A DNA stretch of 49,406 nucleotides from Thalassospira sp. (GCF_002709775.1 NZ_PAQR01000040.1:1-49406), one strand, 5' to 3'; shown: positions 36,794-46,132, counted from the stretch's first letter. The notes: generated by a model not told the origin, from the letters alone. A program made the numbers and translations.

Positions 36794-37258
36794 GTGCCGA
36801 CGCATGCAGAGCGCAGGAAACTGCCCTATACGCCGGAACAACTCTTTGATCTCGTCGCGGATATCGATTCCTACTCGGAATTTCTGCCGTGGTGTGTCGC
36901 ATCACGCGTGCGCAAGCGTGATGGAAATGTGCTTCAGGCTGATCTGGTGATCGGCTTCAAGATGTTTCGCGAGAAATACACATCCAAGGTCACCCTGCAG
37001 CGCCCGGATCGGGTTGATGTCGAATATCTGCAGGGGCCGTTCAAGTACCTCAATAACCATTGGGTGTTTGAAGAGGATGAAGACGGCGGCACCTGGCTTG
37101 ATTTCTTTGTCGATTTCGAGTTCCGCTCGGCCTTGCTGCAGAAGATGATCGGTGTTGTGTTTAACGAGGCCGTCAAGCTGATGGTGGGTGCGTTTGAAAC
37201 CCGCGCACGCGAGGTTTACGGCACGCCGACATTGCCGGATCCGAAAAATCAGGGCTGA
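36794..37258 (+). CDS. RatA/COQ10-type START-domain protein
   Basis: 154 aa. It matches the polyketide cyclase/SRPBCC family called RatA in E. coli and Coq10 in mitochondria: PYTPEQLFDLVADIDSYSEFLPWC at the start (spanning about 10-33), then LQADLVIGFKMFREKYTSKV and the C-terminal NEAVKLMVGAFETRARE helix. Coq10 binds ubiquinone, and the bacterial role is debated (ubiquinone handling or ribosome association). GTG 36794 is preferred to the longer frame from 36653, because GGGGAG lies 8 bases upstream and the extra Pro/Arg-rich residues do not belong to the family. Its stop codon abuts the stop of the convergent cinA-like gene. Confidence 0.88.
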   Translation: MPTHAERRKLPYTPEQLFDLVADIDSYSEFLPWCVASRVRKRDGNVLQADLVIGFKMFREKYTSKVTLQRPDRVDVEYLQGPFKYLNNHWVFEEDEDGGTWLDFFVDFEFRSALLQKMIGVVFNEAVKLMVGAFETRAREVYGTPTLPDPKNQG

Positions 37259-37762
37259 TCAGCCGAGAATTTCCTCAATCAAAGCGAATGCTTTCAGGAC
37301 GGTGGCCTTGCGCACAGCATGGCGATCACCGGGAAACACGACATGGGTCGTGATGGTGTCCCGTCCCTTGGCTGCACAGCCGAAATGAACAAGGCCAACC
37401 GGTTTGGTCTCAGATCCGCCGCCGGGGCCGGCGATACCGGTGACAGAGACGGCGATGGTGGCGTTGGGGGCACGATCGAGTGCACCTTCGCACATGGCGC
37501 GCGCCACCGGTTCCGAGACAGCGCCGAATTCGGCCAGCAGGTCATTGCCGACACCGATCAGGCTGTGCTTGGCCTCGTTCGAATAGGTGACAAAGCCGCA
37601 ATCGACGACCGATGAACTGCCATCAACGCCGGTCAGCGTGCCGGTGATCAGGCCACCGGTGCAAGATTCGGCTGTTGCGATCATTTCGCCCTTGGCCTTG
37701 CATTTGGCGATCAGGGCGCTTGCAGCGTTTAGAAGGTCGGTATCATTCATCATCAGGCTCAT
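37259..37762 (-). CDS. pncC: CinA C-terminal-domain protein (PncC, NMN amidohydrolase)
   Basis: 167 aa. It has only the CinA C-terminal domain, which deamidates nicotinamide mononucleotide in the pyridine nucleotide cycle. Motifs are GEMIATAESCTGGLITGTLT, VVDCGFVTYSNEAKHSLIGV and VSVTGIAGPGGGSETKPVGL. The N-terminal MoCF-like domain of full CinA is absent, as in E. coli PncC (YgaD). ATG 37762 overlaps the pgpA stop by four bases, so the two genes are coupled. The stop codon meets that of ratA back to back (TGA/TCA). Confidence 0.93.
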   Translation of the reverse strand: MSLMMNDTDLLNAASALIAKCKAKGEMIATAESCTGGLITGTLTGVDGSSSVVDCGFVTYSNEAKHSLIGVGNDLLAEFGAVSEPVARAMCEGALDRAPNATIAVSVTGIAGPGGGSETKPVGLVHFGCAAKGRDTITTHVVFPGDRHAVRKATVLKAFALIEEILG

Positions 37763-38256
37763 CCCACGGTCAGGTGAACAATGATAACCAGCGAAATCAT
37801 GGCAAAGACGCCGGCCAGCACATCATCAAACATGATGCCAAATCCGCCGCCAACCCGCCGGTCGACCCAGCGTATCGGCCAGGGCTTGATCACGTCAAAT
37901 ATCCGGAATGCGATAAAGGCGATCAGGAGCCATGCGACATCCATCCAGACACCGGCGAGCGGTACAACAAGCAGGCACATCCATTGACCGACGACCTCGT
38001 CAATGACGATTTCACCGGCGTCATGAATGCCGAGCATGTGACTATAAAGATGGGCGACCCAGATCCCGATGGCAAAAACCGCGATGCTGGCAAGAATCAG
38101 CGCAGTGTTGCCGCCATACGCCCAGATCAGCCAACCAAAGGGCAGGGCGGCAAATGATCCGGCTGTGCCGGGGGCTTTCGGGCTTTTGCCGCTATAGCAC
38201 CAGGTGGCAGCGAATGTGATCAGAAATCGGGAAAAGGCCATTTGCAGCAAACGCAT
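37759..38256 (-). CDS. pgpA: Phosphatidylglycerophosphatase A
   Basis: 165 aa from the chosen start. Inner-membrane enzyme that removes phosphate from phosphatidylglycerol phosphate. Motifs are YSGKSPKAPGTAGSFAALP near the N-terminus, the metal-site DAGEIVIDEVVGQW and FRIFDVIKPWPIRWVD, with about four hydrophobic segments. The longest frame starts at 38316. ATG 38256 (MRLLQMAFSRF) or ATG 38241 fit the family's length better, but no start has a convincing Shine-Dalgarno sequence, so the start is uncertain. It is coupled to the downstream pncC. Confidence 0.9.
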   Translation of the reverse strand: MRLLQMAFSRFLITFAATWCYSGKSPKAPGTAGSFAALPFGWLIWAYGGNTALILASIAVFAIGIWVAHLYSHMLGIHDAGEIVIDEVVGQWMCLLVVPLAGVWMDVAWLLIAFIAFRIFDVIKPWPIRWVDRRVGGGFGIMFDDVLAGVFAMISLVIIVHLTVG

Positions 38257-38463
38257 ATGATGTGAAAGATGGTGATACCTATCACAGGGTCGGGCTGCTA
38301 TGTGAAAATTTTGCAATTAAGGATGTGTTAACATGCTTGCTTGGAGGCCGAGTTAAAGGTAGCGTAAAGAAAAGACAAAAAAGTCTCTGGTGGGGTCAAA
38401 GAAACTCTTCACAACCGGGCAAACCGGACGTGCATACGGGCAACTAGGGGTTAGACACTGAAT

Positions 38464-39789
38464 ATGTCGGCGTTTGAACGCATTCGTCGGTTGGTGGATA
38501 AATGGTTTCCGGATCGGCAATTGCTTATCCGGTCAAATGATTCTGTTTACCAGCTTCGGCTTGGAAAATACGCGCAGGTCGCGTTGGCCTCTTTCGGGGC
38601 CGCAGTTATTACCTGGACGGTCGGCGTTACAGGTTATAGCTGGTACCTTGATCAGCGTCTTGCAATGCGTGAAGAGCAGCTTTTCAGAAGCGAGCTTTCC
38701 TATAACCGTCTGATTGCCCGTGTAACCGAAAGCCAGCGCCGGTTTGGCGAGATTACCGCCCAGATGGAAGATACCCATCGCAATCTGTTGTCGATGGCTG
38801 AGAAGAACCTGCAGCTTCAGGCGCGGGTCCAGGATTATACCTCCAAACTTGCGACCAGCGAGAAGGAAAAAGTCCAGATTTCAGCCATTCGCACATCGAT
38901 GGATAACCAGATGAATGCGCTGCAGGGGCAGATTGACGGGATTACCAACCGCAATCTTGCACTGCGCGATGAGCTTGAAACTGTTGAGACCGTGATGTCG
39001 CGGGTCATGCGCGAGCGCGATCAGGCGTTGCAGCGTTCCAAAAAGCTTCAGGGTGAGCTAAGCGAAGCGCGCCAGCGTATTGCTGATCTGCATTCGATCC
39101 AGCAGCAGGCGATGCAGCGCGTTGCCCAGACGGCAGATAGCACCATTCTTGAACTTGAGAATGTGCTTGAGATGACCGGCCTGCAGCCGGAAGCTTTCAT
39201 CCTGCCGCCGATGAAGCCGCAGCAGCCGGGCGTTGGTGGCCCGTTCGTGGCCTTTGAGCCCGAACACCCGCAGGACGAAGAATTTGTCAATACGGCAGTG
39301 GCGCTTAATGATCGCATGGATCACCTGGCCAATCTGCATGACAGGATAAAGAAGACGCCAATCGGGGAACCGGCGGCGAAATACTATCTATCGAGCTCGT
39401 TCGGTAAACGGAAAGACCCGATCAATGGTCGCTGGGCTTTTCATTCCGGTGTTGATCTTGCCGGGCCGATCAAGACACCAATTCTTGCAACAGCACCGGG
39501 CAAAGTGGTGCATGCGGGATGGAGTGGCAAATACGGGAAGATGGTCGAAATCGATCATGGAAACGGCGTTCGAACCCGTTATGGCCACCTATACAAGGTC
39601 CTCGTAAAGAAGGGCGACGAAGTGCAGTACCAGGATCACATAGCCTTGATGGGCAGCACGGGTCGCAGTACCGGCAGCCATGTGCACTATGAAGTTCTGG
39701 TCAATGATAAGCCGGTCAATCCTGTAAAATTTATTGAGGCGGGACGTTATGTTTTCAAAAGCGAGCAAGACGACACAACCAACGAATAA
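38464..39789 (+). CDS. M23 family metallopeptidase with coiled-coil region (cell-wall endopeptidase)
   Basis: 441 aa. A cytoplasmic N-terminus (1-36) is followed by one membrane helix (about 37-58, VALASFGAAVITWTVGVTGY), a long coiled coil (about 65-240) and a C-terminal LytM/M23 domain (about 310-420). The zinc-binding motifs are HSGVDLAG and HVHYEV (His406 and His408), plus TRYGHLYKV. All ligands appear intact, so it should be an active peptidoglycan endopeptidase rather than an EnvC-type activator. It overlaps the following bactofilin gene by 41 bases. This pairing of M23 peptidase with bactofilin is widespread and linked to localised wall synthesis and cell shape. Confidence 0.93.
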   Translation: MSAFERIRRLVDKWFPDRQLLIRSNDSVYQLRLGKYAQVALASFGAAVITWTVGVTGYSWYLDQRLAMREEQLFRSELSYNRLIARVTESQRRFGEITAQMEDTHRNLLSMAEKNLQLQARVQDYTSKLATSEKEKVQISAIRTSMDNQMNALQGQIDGITNRNLALRDELETVETVMSRVMRERDQALQRSKKLQGELSEARQRIADLHSIQQQAMQRVAQTADSTILELENVLEMTGLQPEAFILPPMKPQQPGVGGPFVAFEPEHPQDEEFVNTAVALNDRMDHLANLHDRIKKTPIGEPAAKYYLSSSFGKRKDPINGRWAFHSGVDLAGPIKTPILATAPGKVVHAGWSGKYGKMVEIDHGNGVRTRYGHLYKVLVKKGDEVQYQDHIALMGSTGRSTGSHVHYEVLVNDKPVNPVKFIEAGRYVFKSEQDDTTNE

Positions 39790-40204
39790 AAACAGCGGCA
39801 ACACGACTGCTGAGAAAAAGGGTGGCCTGTCGGTCATCAATGCTGATCTCCGTGTTACCGGTGATCTGATTTCGGAATCCGATGTTCAGGTTGATGGTTC
39901 GGTCAATGGCGATATTCGCACCCGGACCCTGACGATCGGTCAAAGCGGCGAAGTCCGCGGCGAAATCGTTGCCGAGAAAATCCGCATTTGCGGTACCGTT
40001 ATCGGTCAGGTCCGTGCAAAGGATGTATCTCTTTCCGATACCGCACGCATGATCGGTGACATTCTTCACGAAAGCCTGTCGATCGAGCCGGGCGCCCATA
40101 TCGAAGGCCATTGCCGCCGCATCGAAGGTGTGGAAGAAGGCGGCCTGACGGTTATTCAGGCGGGTCAGGTGGTTGCCGCCAACGTGAAGAAAGAAAACAA
40201 ATAA
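39749..40204 (+). CDS. Bactofilin (polymer-forming cytoskeletal protein)
   Basis: 151 aa. A short disordered N-terminus (MFSKASKTTQPTNKNSG) and a central DUF583 beta-helix repeat domain (about residues 27-130: LSVINADLRVTGDLISESDV, VNGDIRTRTLTIGQSGEVRG, SIEPGAHIEGHCRRIE). Bactofilins polymerise without nucleotide and position wall enzymes. ATG 39749 lies inside the preceding M23 gene and has GAGGCGGG upstream, which supports coupled translation. The strong terminator after it ends the unit. Confidence 0.93.
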   Translation: MFSKASKTTQPTNKNSGNTTAEKKGGLSVINADLRVTGDLISESDVQVDGSVNGDIRTRTLTIGQSGEVRGEIVAEKIRICGTVIGQVRAKDVSLSDTARMIGDILHESLSIEPGAHIEGHCRRIEGVEEGGLTVIQAGQVVAANVKKENK

Positions 40205-40271
40205 TCGCTTAAGTGATTTCCTCCGGTTGTGAATGGCGGGTCCGGCCATTTCATCAATCGGATACAGAAAC

Positions 40272-40310
40272 AAAAAAGGCAGGTTCCAGACCCGGAACCT
40301 GCCTTTTTCT
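40272..40310. terminator. Bidirectional terminator between bactofilin and HAD gene
   Basis: The stem GGCAGGTTCC / GGAACCTGCC is flanked by AAAAAA on the left and TTTTTCTTT on the right. It serves both convergent genes. Confidence 0.92.
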
Positions 40311-40328
40311 TTGTGGGCTATGTGCCGA

Positions 40329-41027
40329 CTAAGCCTTTTGTGGCTCGCCAACCAGTGGCAGCAATTCATCCAGGCCGTTCAGAACCACGTCGGCACTGTG
40401 TGACAGCCGTTCGGCCGGATTGTGCGCGCGGTTGATCCAGGCGGTGCGGAAACCGAAATGACCCGCGCCGGCAATGTCCCAGCCGTTTGAGGACTGGAAG
40501 GAAATCTCGGCCGGTTCGACTTCAAGCTTGTCGACAGCCAGCTGATAGACATCCGGATGCGGCTTGTAGGTTTTGAGATCATCAACACAGATGATGTGAT
40601 CAAACAGCGTCAGAATACCTGATGTCTTCGCCGCCGAGATCAGCATGTGCTTGGCACCGTTGGACAGGATGGCAAGCTTGTGTCCCTGATCTTTCAGCGA
40701 TTTCAGGGTTTCGACCACTTCCGGGAAGGTATCAAGCGACAGATAGGTTTCCATCAGCTTGGCGCGCAGGACCGGGTCCTTTTTGCCAATCTGATCGAGC
40801 GCGTAATCAAGCGCATCCCCGGTCACAGTCCAGAAATCGGCAAAATCGCCCATCAGGCTGCGCAGCCAGGTATATTCCAGCTGTTTTTGGCGCCAGAGTG
40901 ATGACAGGCGGTCTGCCTCGTCACCGACACTGTCGCGCAGCTTGGCGACAGCCGATCCAACGTCAAACAGGGTGCCATAGGCATCGAAAACAAAAGCACG
41001 GCAGGAAGACAGTGCGTTATCGGACAT
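40329..41027 (-). CDS. HAD-family hydrolase, haloacid dehalogenase type II-like
   Basis: 232 aa. It has the HAD fold with nucleophile Asp15 in FVFDAYGTLFDV, motif II LAILSNGAKHML, motif III DLKTYKPHPDVYQLAV and motif IV FQSSNGWDIAGAGHFG. The SSNGWDIAGA wording and the FGFRTAWINR that follows are typical of L-2-haloacid dehalogenases (type II). The physiological substrate in a marine-type bacterium is uncertain. ATG 41027 with AGAGG 8 bases upstream is preferred to a TTG seven codons earlier. It is downstream of the lytic transglycosylase gene (41126-43150) on the same strand. Confidence 0.9.
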   Translation of the reverse strand: MSDNALSSCRAFVFDAYGTLFDVGSAVAKLRDSVGDEADRLSSLWRQKQLEYTWLRSLMGDFADFWTVTGDALDYALDQIGKKDPVLRAKLMETYLSLDTFPEVVETLKSLKDQGHKLAILSNGAKHMLISAAKTSGILTLFDHIICVDDLKTYKPHPDVYQLAVDKLEVEPAEISFQSSNGWDIAGAGHFGFRTAWINRAHNPAERLSHSADVVLNGLDELLPLVGEPQKA

Positions 41028-41125
41028 ATTGCTGACCTCTTCTGACAAGCAGTGTTGATCAAATATGGGGTGATTGCGCGCAAGCGCAAATCAGGGTGCC
41101 CGAAACAGAACACCCTGAAGCCACG

Positions 41126-43150
41126 TTATTCGGCGTCGCCTTGACCCATTGCGATCTCGTCCCGGGCAAAACGCCGGCGATAGACATAAGTTCCTTCCAT
41201 TACGCGCTGAACGTAATTTCGGGTTTCGCTATAGGGGATCATTTCGATCCAGTCGACCAGATCAACCTCGGGATCACGCGGATCGCCATATTCGTTGATC
41301 CATTGGCGCACCCGGGTCGGACCGGCGTTGTAGCTGGCGATTGTCAGGACTTCCTGACCATCCCAGCGATCCAGCAACCGGCGGATATAGGCACGACCAA
41401 CCGCGATGTTAAAGGACGGGTCCTCGGTCAAACGGTCGGTGTCGTAATCGAGTTTGAGTGACTGCGCCATGCGTTTGGCCGTGGCGGGCATCAACTGCAT
41501 CAGGCCACGCGCGCCAGCCGATGAAATCGCCTGCGGGTTAAACAGACTTTCCTGACGCATGATGGCATGCACCAGTGCCGGATCTGGCGCACGGCCAAGC
41601 GGAACCTGTTCATGGATCGGGTAGGCGGCATCAAGATAGCCACTGCCAGTACGGATGCTGCGTTTGGCGGCAAGGATACCAAGGTCGGTGCGGCCATATT
41701 CACGCGCCAGATCTGTCGCCATGGCAAGGTATTCCGGTTCATCATGCTCATACACCAAAGCCATGATGAACGGACGGATGATGTTGCCAAGGCCCATTTC
41801 GCCAAGTTTACGCACGACCTGGGTCAGTTCCTGTGCCTCGAATTCAGCACGCTGTTCAGGTGTCGGAACCGGTTGTTCGACGGAATAGGATGGCTTGGTG
41901 CCAAGACGATCGATGGCAAGTTGGCCATAGAAGGTGTGGGCGTGGTCGGCGGCAATCGTGTACCATTCCTTGGCGCGTTTTTCATCGCCAAGCTTCTCAT
42001 TGGCGCGTCCGGCCCAATAGGCGCCACGCGCCAGACTGATCGGGTATTGCACCACGTCATAGAGGTTCTGGAAGTGGGTCAGCGCGATGTCGGCGTCACC
42101 CAGAAATTCCAGCGCGATCCAGCCTGCATACCATTCGGCTTCGGCGATATCGCCAGCATCAACCTGACCATGGTTGGCAACAAGACGATAGGCGTCGGTG
42201 ATGTGGCCCTTTTGCAGGGCGCGGCGTGCCAGAATGGCCTTTTCCAGCCACCAGTATTGCGGACGGATCGAGATATAGGCGAGATCATTGGCCTGCGAGA
42301 GCAGAAGATCGCGGGCATCCTGATCGCGGTCCTTTTTACGGCGCCAGCGCACGCGTTCATAAATCAGGCCGGGATCATCAACGTATTTTGCAGGCACGCG
42401 ATTGATCGCACCGTCAACACCACCACGCATGGCGCGCAGGTCCGCGCGGGCCTCGGCGAGACGACGGTAATCGTCGCTGACATATTTCATCATGCGCGCA
42501 GCGGTCGTCAGGCGACCTTCCCACAACAGGCGATCAAGACGCTGTTCGTGGGTTTCTTCATCAATATATTCGCCGTACCGATCCAGGAAGCGACGTTCCT
42601 GACCGCGACCGAAATTCTCGTTAATCCAGCTGTGACGAACCAGCGCGATGGCCGCAGACTCCTGACCAGCACCGAGCAACGCCTTGATCTGGCGGGTTGC
42701 GCCATCGGCGGTGACGGGGGCGGAGCGTTTGAACCATGCGAGGATTTCTTCATCGGGCACGGCATCGGTCATGGCTTCTTCGGCGCGCTGACGGAGCAGC
42801 GCCTGACTGGGCCATTTCGGATGGGCGTCAATGAAGGCGGTGATTTCTTCGAAGCTGTGACCGGAATTGGGCGCGGTCAACAGCATCCATTCCGCTGCCT
42901 TTTGCAGCAGGGGATCATCAAAGTTGGTCAGGAGCTGCTTGAATGTATCGGTCTTGCCGTCTTCAACAGCGTCCAGAAACGCGTTCAGACGGGCACGACT
43001 GACAGCAGAGTAAAGCGGTGAGGGCGGCTGCGTCTGAAGAACGCTGTCTTCATTCGTTGCGGCCTGCACCTGATAACTACCTGGTATCAGTATCGATAAG
43101 CCCAGTGCCAATGCGCAGACCGAGATCTTGCGGAAAGACGCTTGCGCCAT
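41126..43150 (-). CDS. Soluble lytic murein transglycosylase (Slt70-like)
   Basis: 674 aa. A signal peptide (about 1-31, ending near YQVQAA) is followed by a long superhelical alpha region (about 35-500, U- and L-domains) and the C-terminal SLT lysozyme-like domain (about 515-650). Catalytic Glu534 lies in HAIMRQESLFNPQAIS, followed by GARGLMQLMPATAKRMA and IASYNAGPTRVRQW. It cleaves peptidoglycan between MurNAc and GlcNAc to give 1,6-anhydro ends. AAGGGGA precedes ATG. It is divergent from dapA, which supplies diaminopimelate for the same polymer. Confidence 0.95.
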   Translation of the reverse strand: MAQASFRKISVCALALGLSILIPGSYQVQAATNEDSVLQTQPPSPLYSAVSRARLNAFLDAVEDGKTDTFKQLLTNFDDPLLQKAAEWMLLTAPNSGHSFEEITAFIDAHPKWPSQALLRQRAEEAMTDAVPDEEILAWFKRSAPVTADGATRQIKALLGAGQESAAIALVRHSWINENFGRGQERRFLDRYGEYIDEETHEQRLDRLLWEGRLTTAARMMKYVSDDYRRLAEARADLRAMRGGVDGAINRVPAKYVDDPGLIYERVRWRRKKDRDQDARDLLLSQANDLAYISIRPQYWWLEKAILARRALQKGHITDAYRLVANHGQVDAGDIAEAEWYAGWIALEFLGDADIALTHFQNLYDVVQYPISLARGAYWAGRANEKLGDEKRAKEWYTIAADHAHTFYGQLAIDRLGTKPSYSVEQPVPTPEQRAEFEAQELTQVVRKLGEMGLGNIIRPFIMALVYEHDEPEYLAMATDLAREYGRTDLGILAAKRSIRTGSGYLDAAYPIHEQVPLGRAPDPALVHAIMRQESLFNPQAISSAGARGLMQLMPATAKRMAQSLKLDYDTDRLTEDPSFNIAVGRAYIRRLLDRWDGQEVLTIASYNAGPTRVRQWINEYGDPRDPEVDLVDWIEMIPYSETRNYVQRVMEGTYVYRRRFARDEIAMGQGDAE

Positions 43151-43358
43151 GTGATGTTCCCCTTGTGCCTTACGGCAACGAATGCTCTCTCGAGCCGGGC
43201 ATTATGGCAGTGAAATCGATAAAAGCCAAACAGTCCTGACGGGAATTTTTGCCCATCGTCCCGGATCGCCCGGATTATCGTATACAGTGCTTGCGGGAAA
43301 CCCCAACAGCGGCTATTTTCGCGACCGCTTTCAATATATCCCGAATTTGGAGATCTCT

Positions 43359-44240
43359 ATGTTTAAGGGTTCAATCACAGCTTTGATCACGCCATTCACG
43401 AAAGATGGTGCGATTGATGAAAAGGCGTTCCAGTCTTTTGTGGATTGGCAGCTTAAACAGGGCACGACTGGTGTTGTGCCAGTCGGAACCACCGGTGAAT
43501 CTCCGACCCTTAGCCATGCCGAGCATCATCGCGTTGTCGAACTGGCACTTGAAGTTGCCAAGGGCCGTGGTCCGGTGATTGCCGGTACCGGTTCGAATTC
43601 GACCGCAGAAGCCGTGTCGCTGACCCGTCATGCACAGAATGCCGGTGCGGATGCCGCACTTGTTGTGACACCGTATTACAACAAGCCGACCCAAAAAGGT
43701 CTGTATGCGCATTTCAAGGCGGTTCATGACGCGACCGATATCCCGATTGTGATTTACAACATCCCAGGTCGTTCGATCGTGGACATGAATGTCGACACCA
43801 TGGCGGAACTGGCGAAATTGCCGCGCATTGTTGGTGTGAAAGATGCCACCAGTGATCTGGAACGTCCGGCATTGACCCGTTTGGCAGCAGGTGCAGATTT
43901 TTGCCAGCTGTCGGGTGAAGACGGCACGATCGTTCCGTTCCTGGCACAGGGTGGTCACGGCTGCATTTCGGTCACGTCGAACATTGCACCGAAACTTTGC
44001 GCTGATCTGCATGCGGCTTGGGCTGCGGGGAACATTTCCAAGGCTCAGGAGTTGAATTATCGACTGATGCCGGTTCACAAGGCGATGTTCTGTGAATCCA
44101 GCCCCGGACCGGTAAAATACGCCGCCGAGCTTCTTAGCCTGTGCGGCAGCCACATGCGTCTGCCGATGGTCGAGATTGCCGAAGAATCAAAACGCAAGGT
44201 CGAAACCGCGCTTAAAAATGCCGGTATTCTCGGCCATTAA
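43359..44240 (+). CDS. dapA: 4-hydroxy-tetrahydrodipicolinate synthase DapA
   Basis: 293 aa. First committed enzyme of lysine and diaminopimelate synthesis, joining pyruvate with aspartate semialdehyde. The Schiff-base Lys161 (GVKDATSDL) and Tyr133 (VIYNIPGRS) fall at the same numbers as in E. coli, and [18 protein letters not shown] carries the TTGE motif. The open frame extends back to 43182, but ATG 43359 with TTTGGAG 8 bases upstream gives the family's exact length. The 208-base gap to the divergent slt gene holds both promoters. Confidence 0.97.
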   Translation: MFKGSITALITPFTKDGAIDEKAFQSFVDWQLKQGTTGVVPVGTTGESPTLSHAEHHRVVELALEVAKGRGPVIAGTGSNSTAEAVSLTRHAQNAGADAALVVTPYYNKPTQKGLYAHFKAVHDATDIPIVIYNIPGRSIVDMNVDTMAELAKLPRIVGVKDATSDLERPALTRLAAGADFCQLSGEDGTIVPFLAQGGHGCISVTSNIAPKLCADLHAAWAAGNISKAQELNYRLMPVHKAMFCESSPGPVKYAAELLSLCGSHMRLPMVEIAEESKRKVETALKNAGILGH

Positions 44241-44257
44241 GCGATAACAAGCGTCTT

Positions 44258-44734
44258 ATGGCACCCAAGAAAGAAACAAGTACCAACAAGGTTGTCGCGC
44301 AGAACCGGCGGGCCCGCTTTGACTTTTTCCTGACGGAAACGTTTGAAGCGGGTATCGCCCTGCGCGGTACTGAAGTCAAATCGCTGCGCGACGGCAAGGG
44401 CAACATTCAGGAGTCCTACGCCGAAGCGAAGAACGGCGAAGTGTGGCTGATCAACGCCTATATCCCTGAATATCAAAGCAAAATGCCGTTCGGCCATGAA
44501 GAACGCCGTCCGCGCAAATTGCTTTTGCACAAGCGCGAAATCAGCAAGATGCACGATGCCCTGAACAAGAAGGGGTTCACCCTTGTTCCGGTCAAACTGT
44601 ATTTCAATGAACGCGGTATTGCGAAACTTGAACTCGCCATTGCCGAGGGCAAGAAGAAGGCCGACAAGCGCGAAACCGTCAAGGAACGCGATTGGCAGCG
44701 CGACAAGGCACGCATCCTGCGCGATCATGGCTGA
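44258..44734 (+). CDS. smpB: SsrA-binding protein SmpB
   Basis: 158 aa. It binds tmRNA and delivers it to stalled ribosomes in trans-translation. Conserved blocks are [40 protein letters not shown] and the basic C-terminal tail [19 protein letters not shown], which enters the mRNA channel. It is 17 bases after dapA, the usual alphaproteobacterial neighbour. The ssrA gene itself is not in the window. Confidence 0.97.
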   Translation: MAPKKETSTNKVVAQNRRARFDFFLTETFEAGIALRGTEVKSLRDGKGNIQESYAEAKNGEVWLINAYIPEYQSKMPFGHEERRPRKLLLHKREISKMHDALNKKGFTLVPVKLYFNERGIAKLELAIAEGKKKADKRETVKERDWQRDKARILRDHG

Positions 44735-44787
44735 TCAGGATATCGGTCGCAGCGATGTGATTTGCTGAGGCCTTGGGAAAAGAGATT

Positions 44788-44826
44788 AAATGGCGCGGAC
44801 ATGGTGAACATGTTGGCGCCATTTTT
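44788..44826 (+). terminator. Terminator after smpB
   Basis: A two-part stem: AAATGGCGC / GCGCCATTT outside and ACATG / CATGT inside, with a GTGAA loop, followed by TTC. The T-run is short (TTTTT overlapping the stem). Confidence 0.75.
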
Positions 44827-44873
44827 CGTATCAAGACTGGTAAAGCCAAGATTTGGCAATAAAGGATACCCCC

Positions 44874-45539
44874 GTGACAGAGAGCTTTTCAGGCAAGATC
44901 AAGGACAAGCTGATTGCAGCCAAGCGCAAATGGGCCGAAGACGGGCGCCTGATGACAGGTGTGCCGGACGTTGCGCGCGAAAACCGTTTGCCGCCGGGGC
45001 AGCGTCTTGTCACGGACTGGCCGGTGCTTGATCTGGGCATCACGCCGCATGTCACAGCCGATGACTATCAGCTTGAAATCAACGGGCAGGTCAAAAAGCC
45101 CATGACATTGAGCTTTTCCGATCTGCTTGATCTGCCGCATGTCACGGCGAAGAACGATATTCACTGTGTGACCAGCTGGTCGCGCTATGACAATCACTGG
45201 CAGGGCGTTTTGGCGACGACATTGGCAGAAATGGTCGGTCCGTTACCGGCTGCGCGCCATGTGTTGTTTACCGCCCATGATGGTTACACGACCAATGTGC
45301 GGATTGAGCAGTTTCTTGATGATGATGTGTTGTTGGCCCATCATTGGGAGGGTGAGCCGCTAAGTGAAGAGCATGGCGGGCCGCTGCGCGTTGTGATCCC
45401 GAAGCTTTATTTCTGGAAGAGTGCAAAGTGGGTGCGCAAAATCACTTTTGCGCGGGATGACCGCCCGGGTTTCTGGGAAGAGCGCGGATATCACAACAAT
45501 GCCGACCCATGGACGGAGGAGCGATATGACACAGATTAA
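44874..45539 (+). CDS. Sulfite-oxidase-like molybdopterin oxidoreductase
   Basis: 221 aa. It has the sulfite oxidase/MsrP catalytic fold without heme or dimerisation domains. DIHCVTSWSRYDNHWQGV contains Cys98, the likely molybdenum ligand, and GGPLRVVIPKLYFWKSAKWV is the conserved C-terminal block. There is no Tat or Sec signal, unlike MsrP, so a cytoplasmic YuiH-like protein is the better match. Its substrate is unknown. GTG 44874 is chosen because AAAGGA stands 7 bases upstream; a TTG seven codons earlier has nothing. It overlaps the glutathione peroxidase gene by 14 bases. The cofactor links it to moaC elsewhere in the window. Confidence 0.85.
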   Translation: MTESFSGKIKDKLIAAKRKWAEDGRLMTGVPDVARENRLPPGQRLVTDWPVLDLGITPHVTADDYQLEINGQVKKPMTLSFSDLLDLPHVTAKNDIHCVTSWSRYDNHWQGVLATTLAEMVGPLPAARHVLFTAHDGYTTNVRIEQFLDDDVLLAHHWEGEPLSEEHGGPLRVVIPKLYFWKSAKWVRKITFARDDRPGFWEERGYHNNADPWTEERYDTD

Positions 45540-46113
45540 TCGATGGAATGGAAAATGCCTTCAATTCGTTGTATTCTCTGTCTTTACTGTTCTTGTCGCG
45601 AGTTTGTCCTGGAGGGAGACAATGGCATCGGATGATGCACCATCGGCATATGATTTTTCTTTCCCGGCGATTGATGCCGGTGAAATCCATCTTTCAGAGT
45701 ATAACGACAAGGTCGTTCTGCTGGTAAATACCGCCTCAATGTGCGGGTTTACGCCCCAATATACGGGCCTGCAAAAACTGTGGGAAGATTACCGCGACGA
45801 AGGGCTTGTCGTCCTTGGCGTGCCGTCGGCTGATTTTGGCGGGCAGGAATATAGCGAGGATGCCGATATCCTTGATTTCTGCGAGGTCAATTTTGATGTC
45901 GACTTCCCGCTGACATCGAAAACCACGGTCAAAGGCCCCGATGCGCATCCGTTTTACAAGTGGGCGGAGCAGGAACTGGGCGCGGACAATGCCCCGCAAT
46001 GGAATTTCCACAAATATCTGATTGGCCGTGATGGCAAGCTTATTCAAAGTTTTGACAGCCGGACCAAGCCGGAAGACGAGGAAATCGTCAGCGCCATTCG
46101 CGCAAGCCTGTAA
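45526..46113 (+). CDS. Exported glutathione peroxidase-like protein
   Basis: 195 aa. A signal peptide or anchor lies at residues about 8-34 (CLQFVVFSVFTVLVASLSW), with the thiol peroxidase domain at 40-195. The peroxidatic Cys73 is in LLVNTASMCGFTPQYTGLQ, with FGGQEY and WNFHKYLIGRDG supplying the Gln and Trp/Asn of the catalytic tetrad. It is a cysteine, not selenocysteine, enzyme that probably uses thioredoxin-like reductants. Export distinguishes it from the usual cytoplasmic BtuE type. ATG 45526 has GGAGGAG upstream and lies inside the molybdoprotein gene, so the two are coupled. Confidence 0.88.
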   Translation: MTQINRWNGKCLQFVVFSVFTVLVASLSWRETMASDDAPSAYDFSFPAIDAGEIHLSEYNDKVVLLVNTASMCGFTPQYTGLQKLWEDYRDEGLVVLGVPSADFGGQEYSEDADILDFCEVNFDVDFPLTSKTTVKGPDAHPFYKWAEQELGADNAPQWNFHKYLIGRDGKLIQSFDSRTKPEDEEIVSAIRASL

Positions 46114-46132
46114 GCCAGGCAGAACTGCAGGA

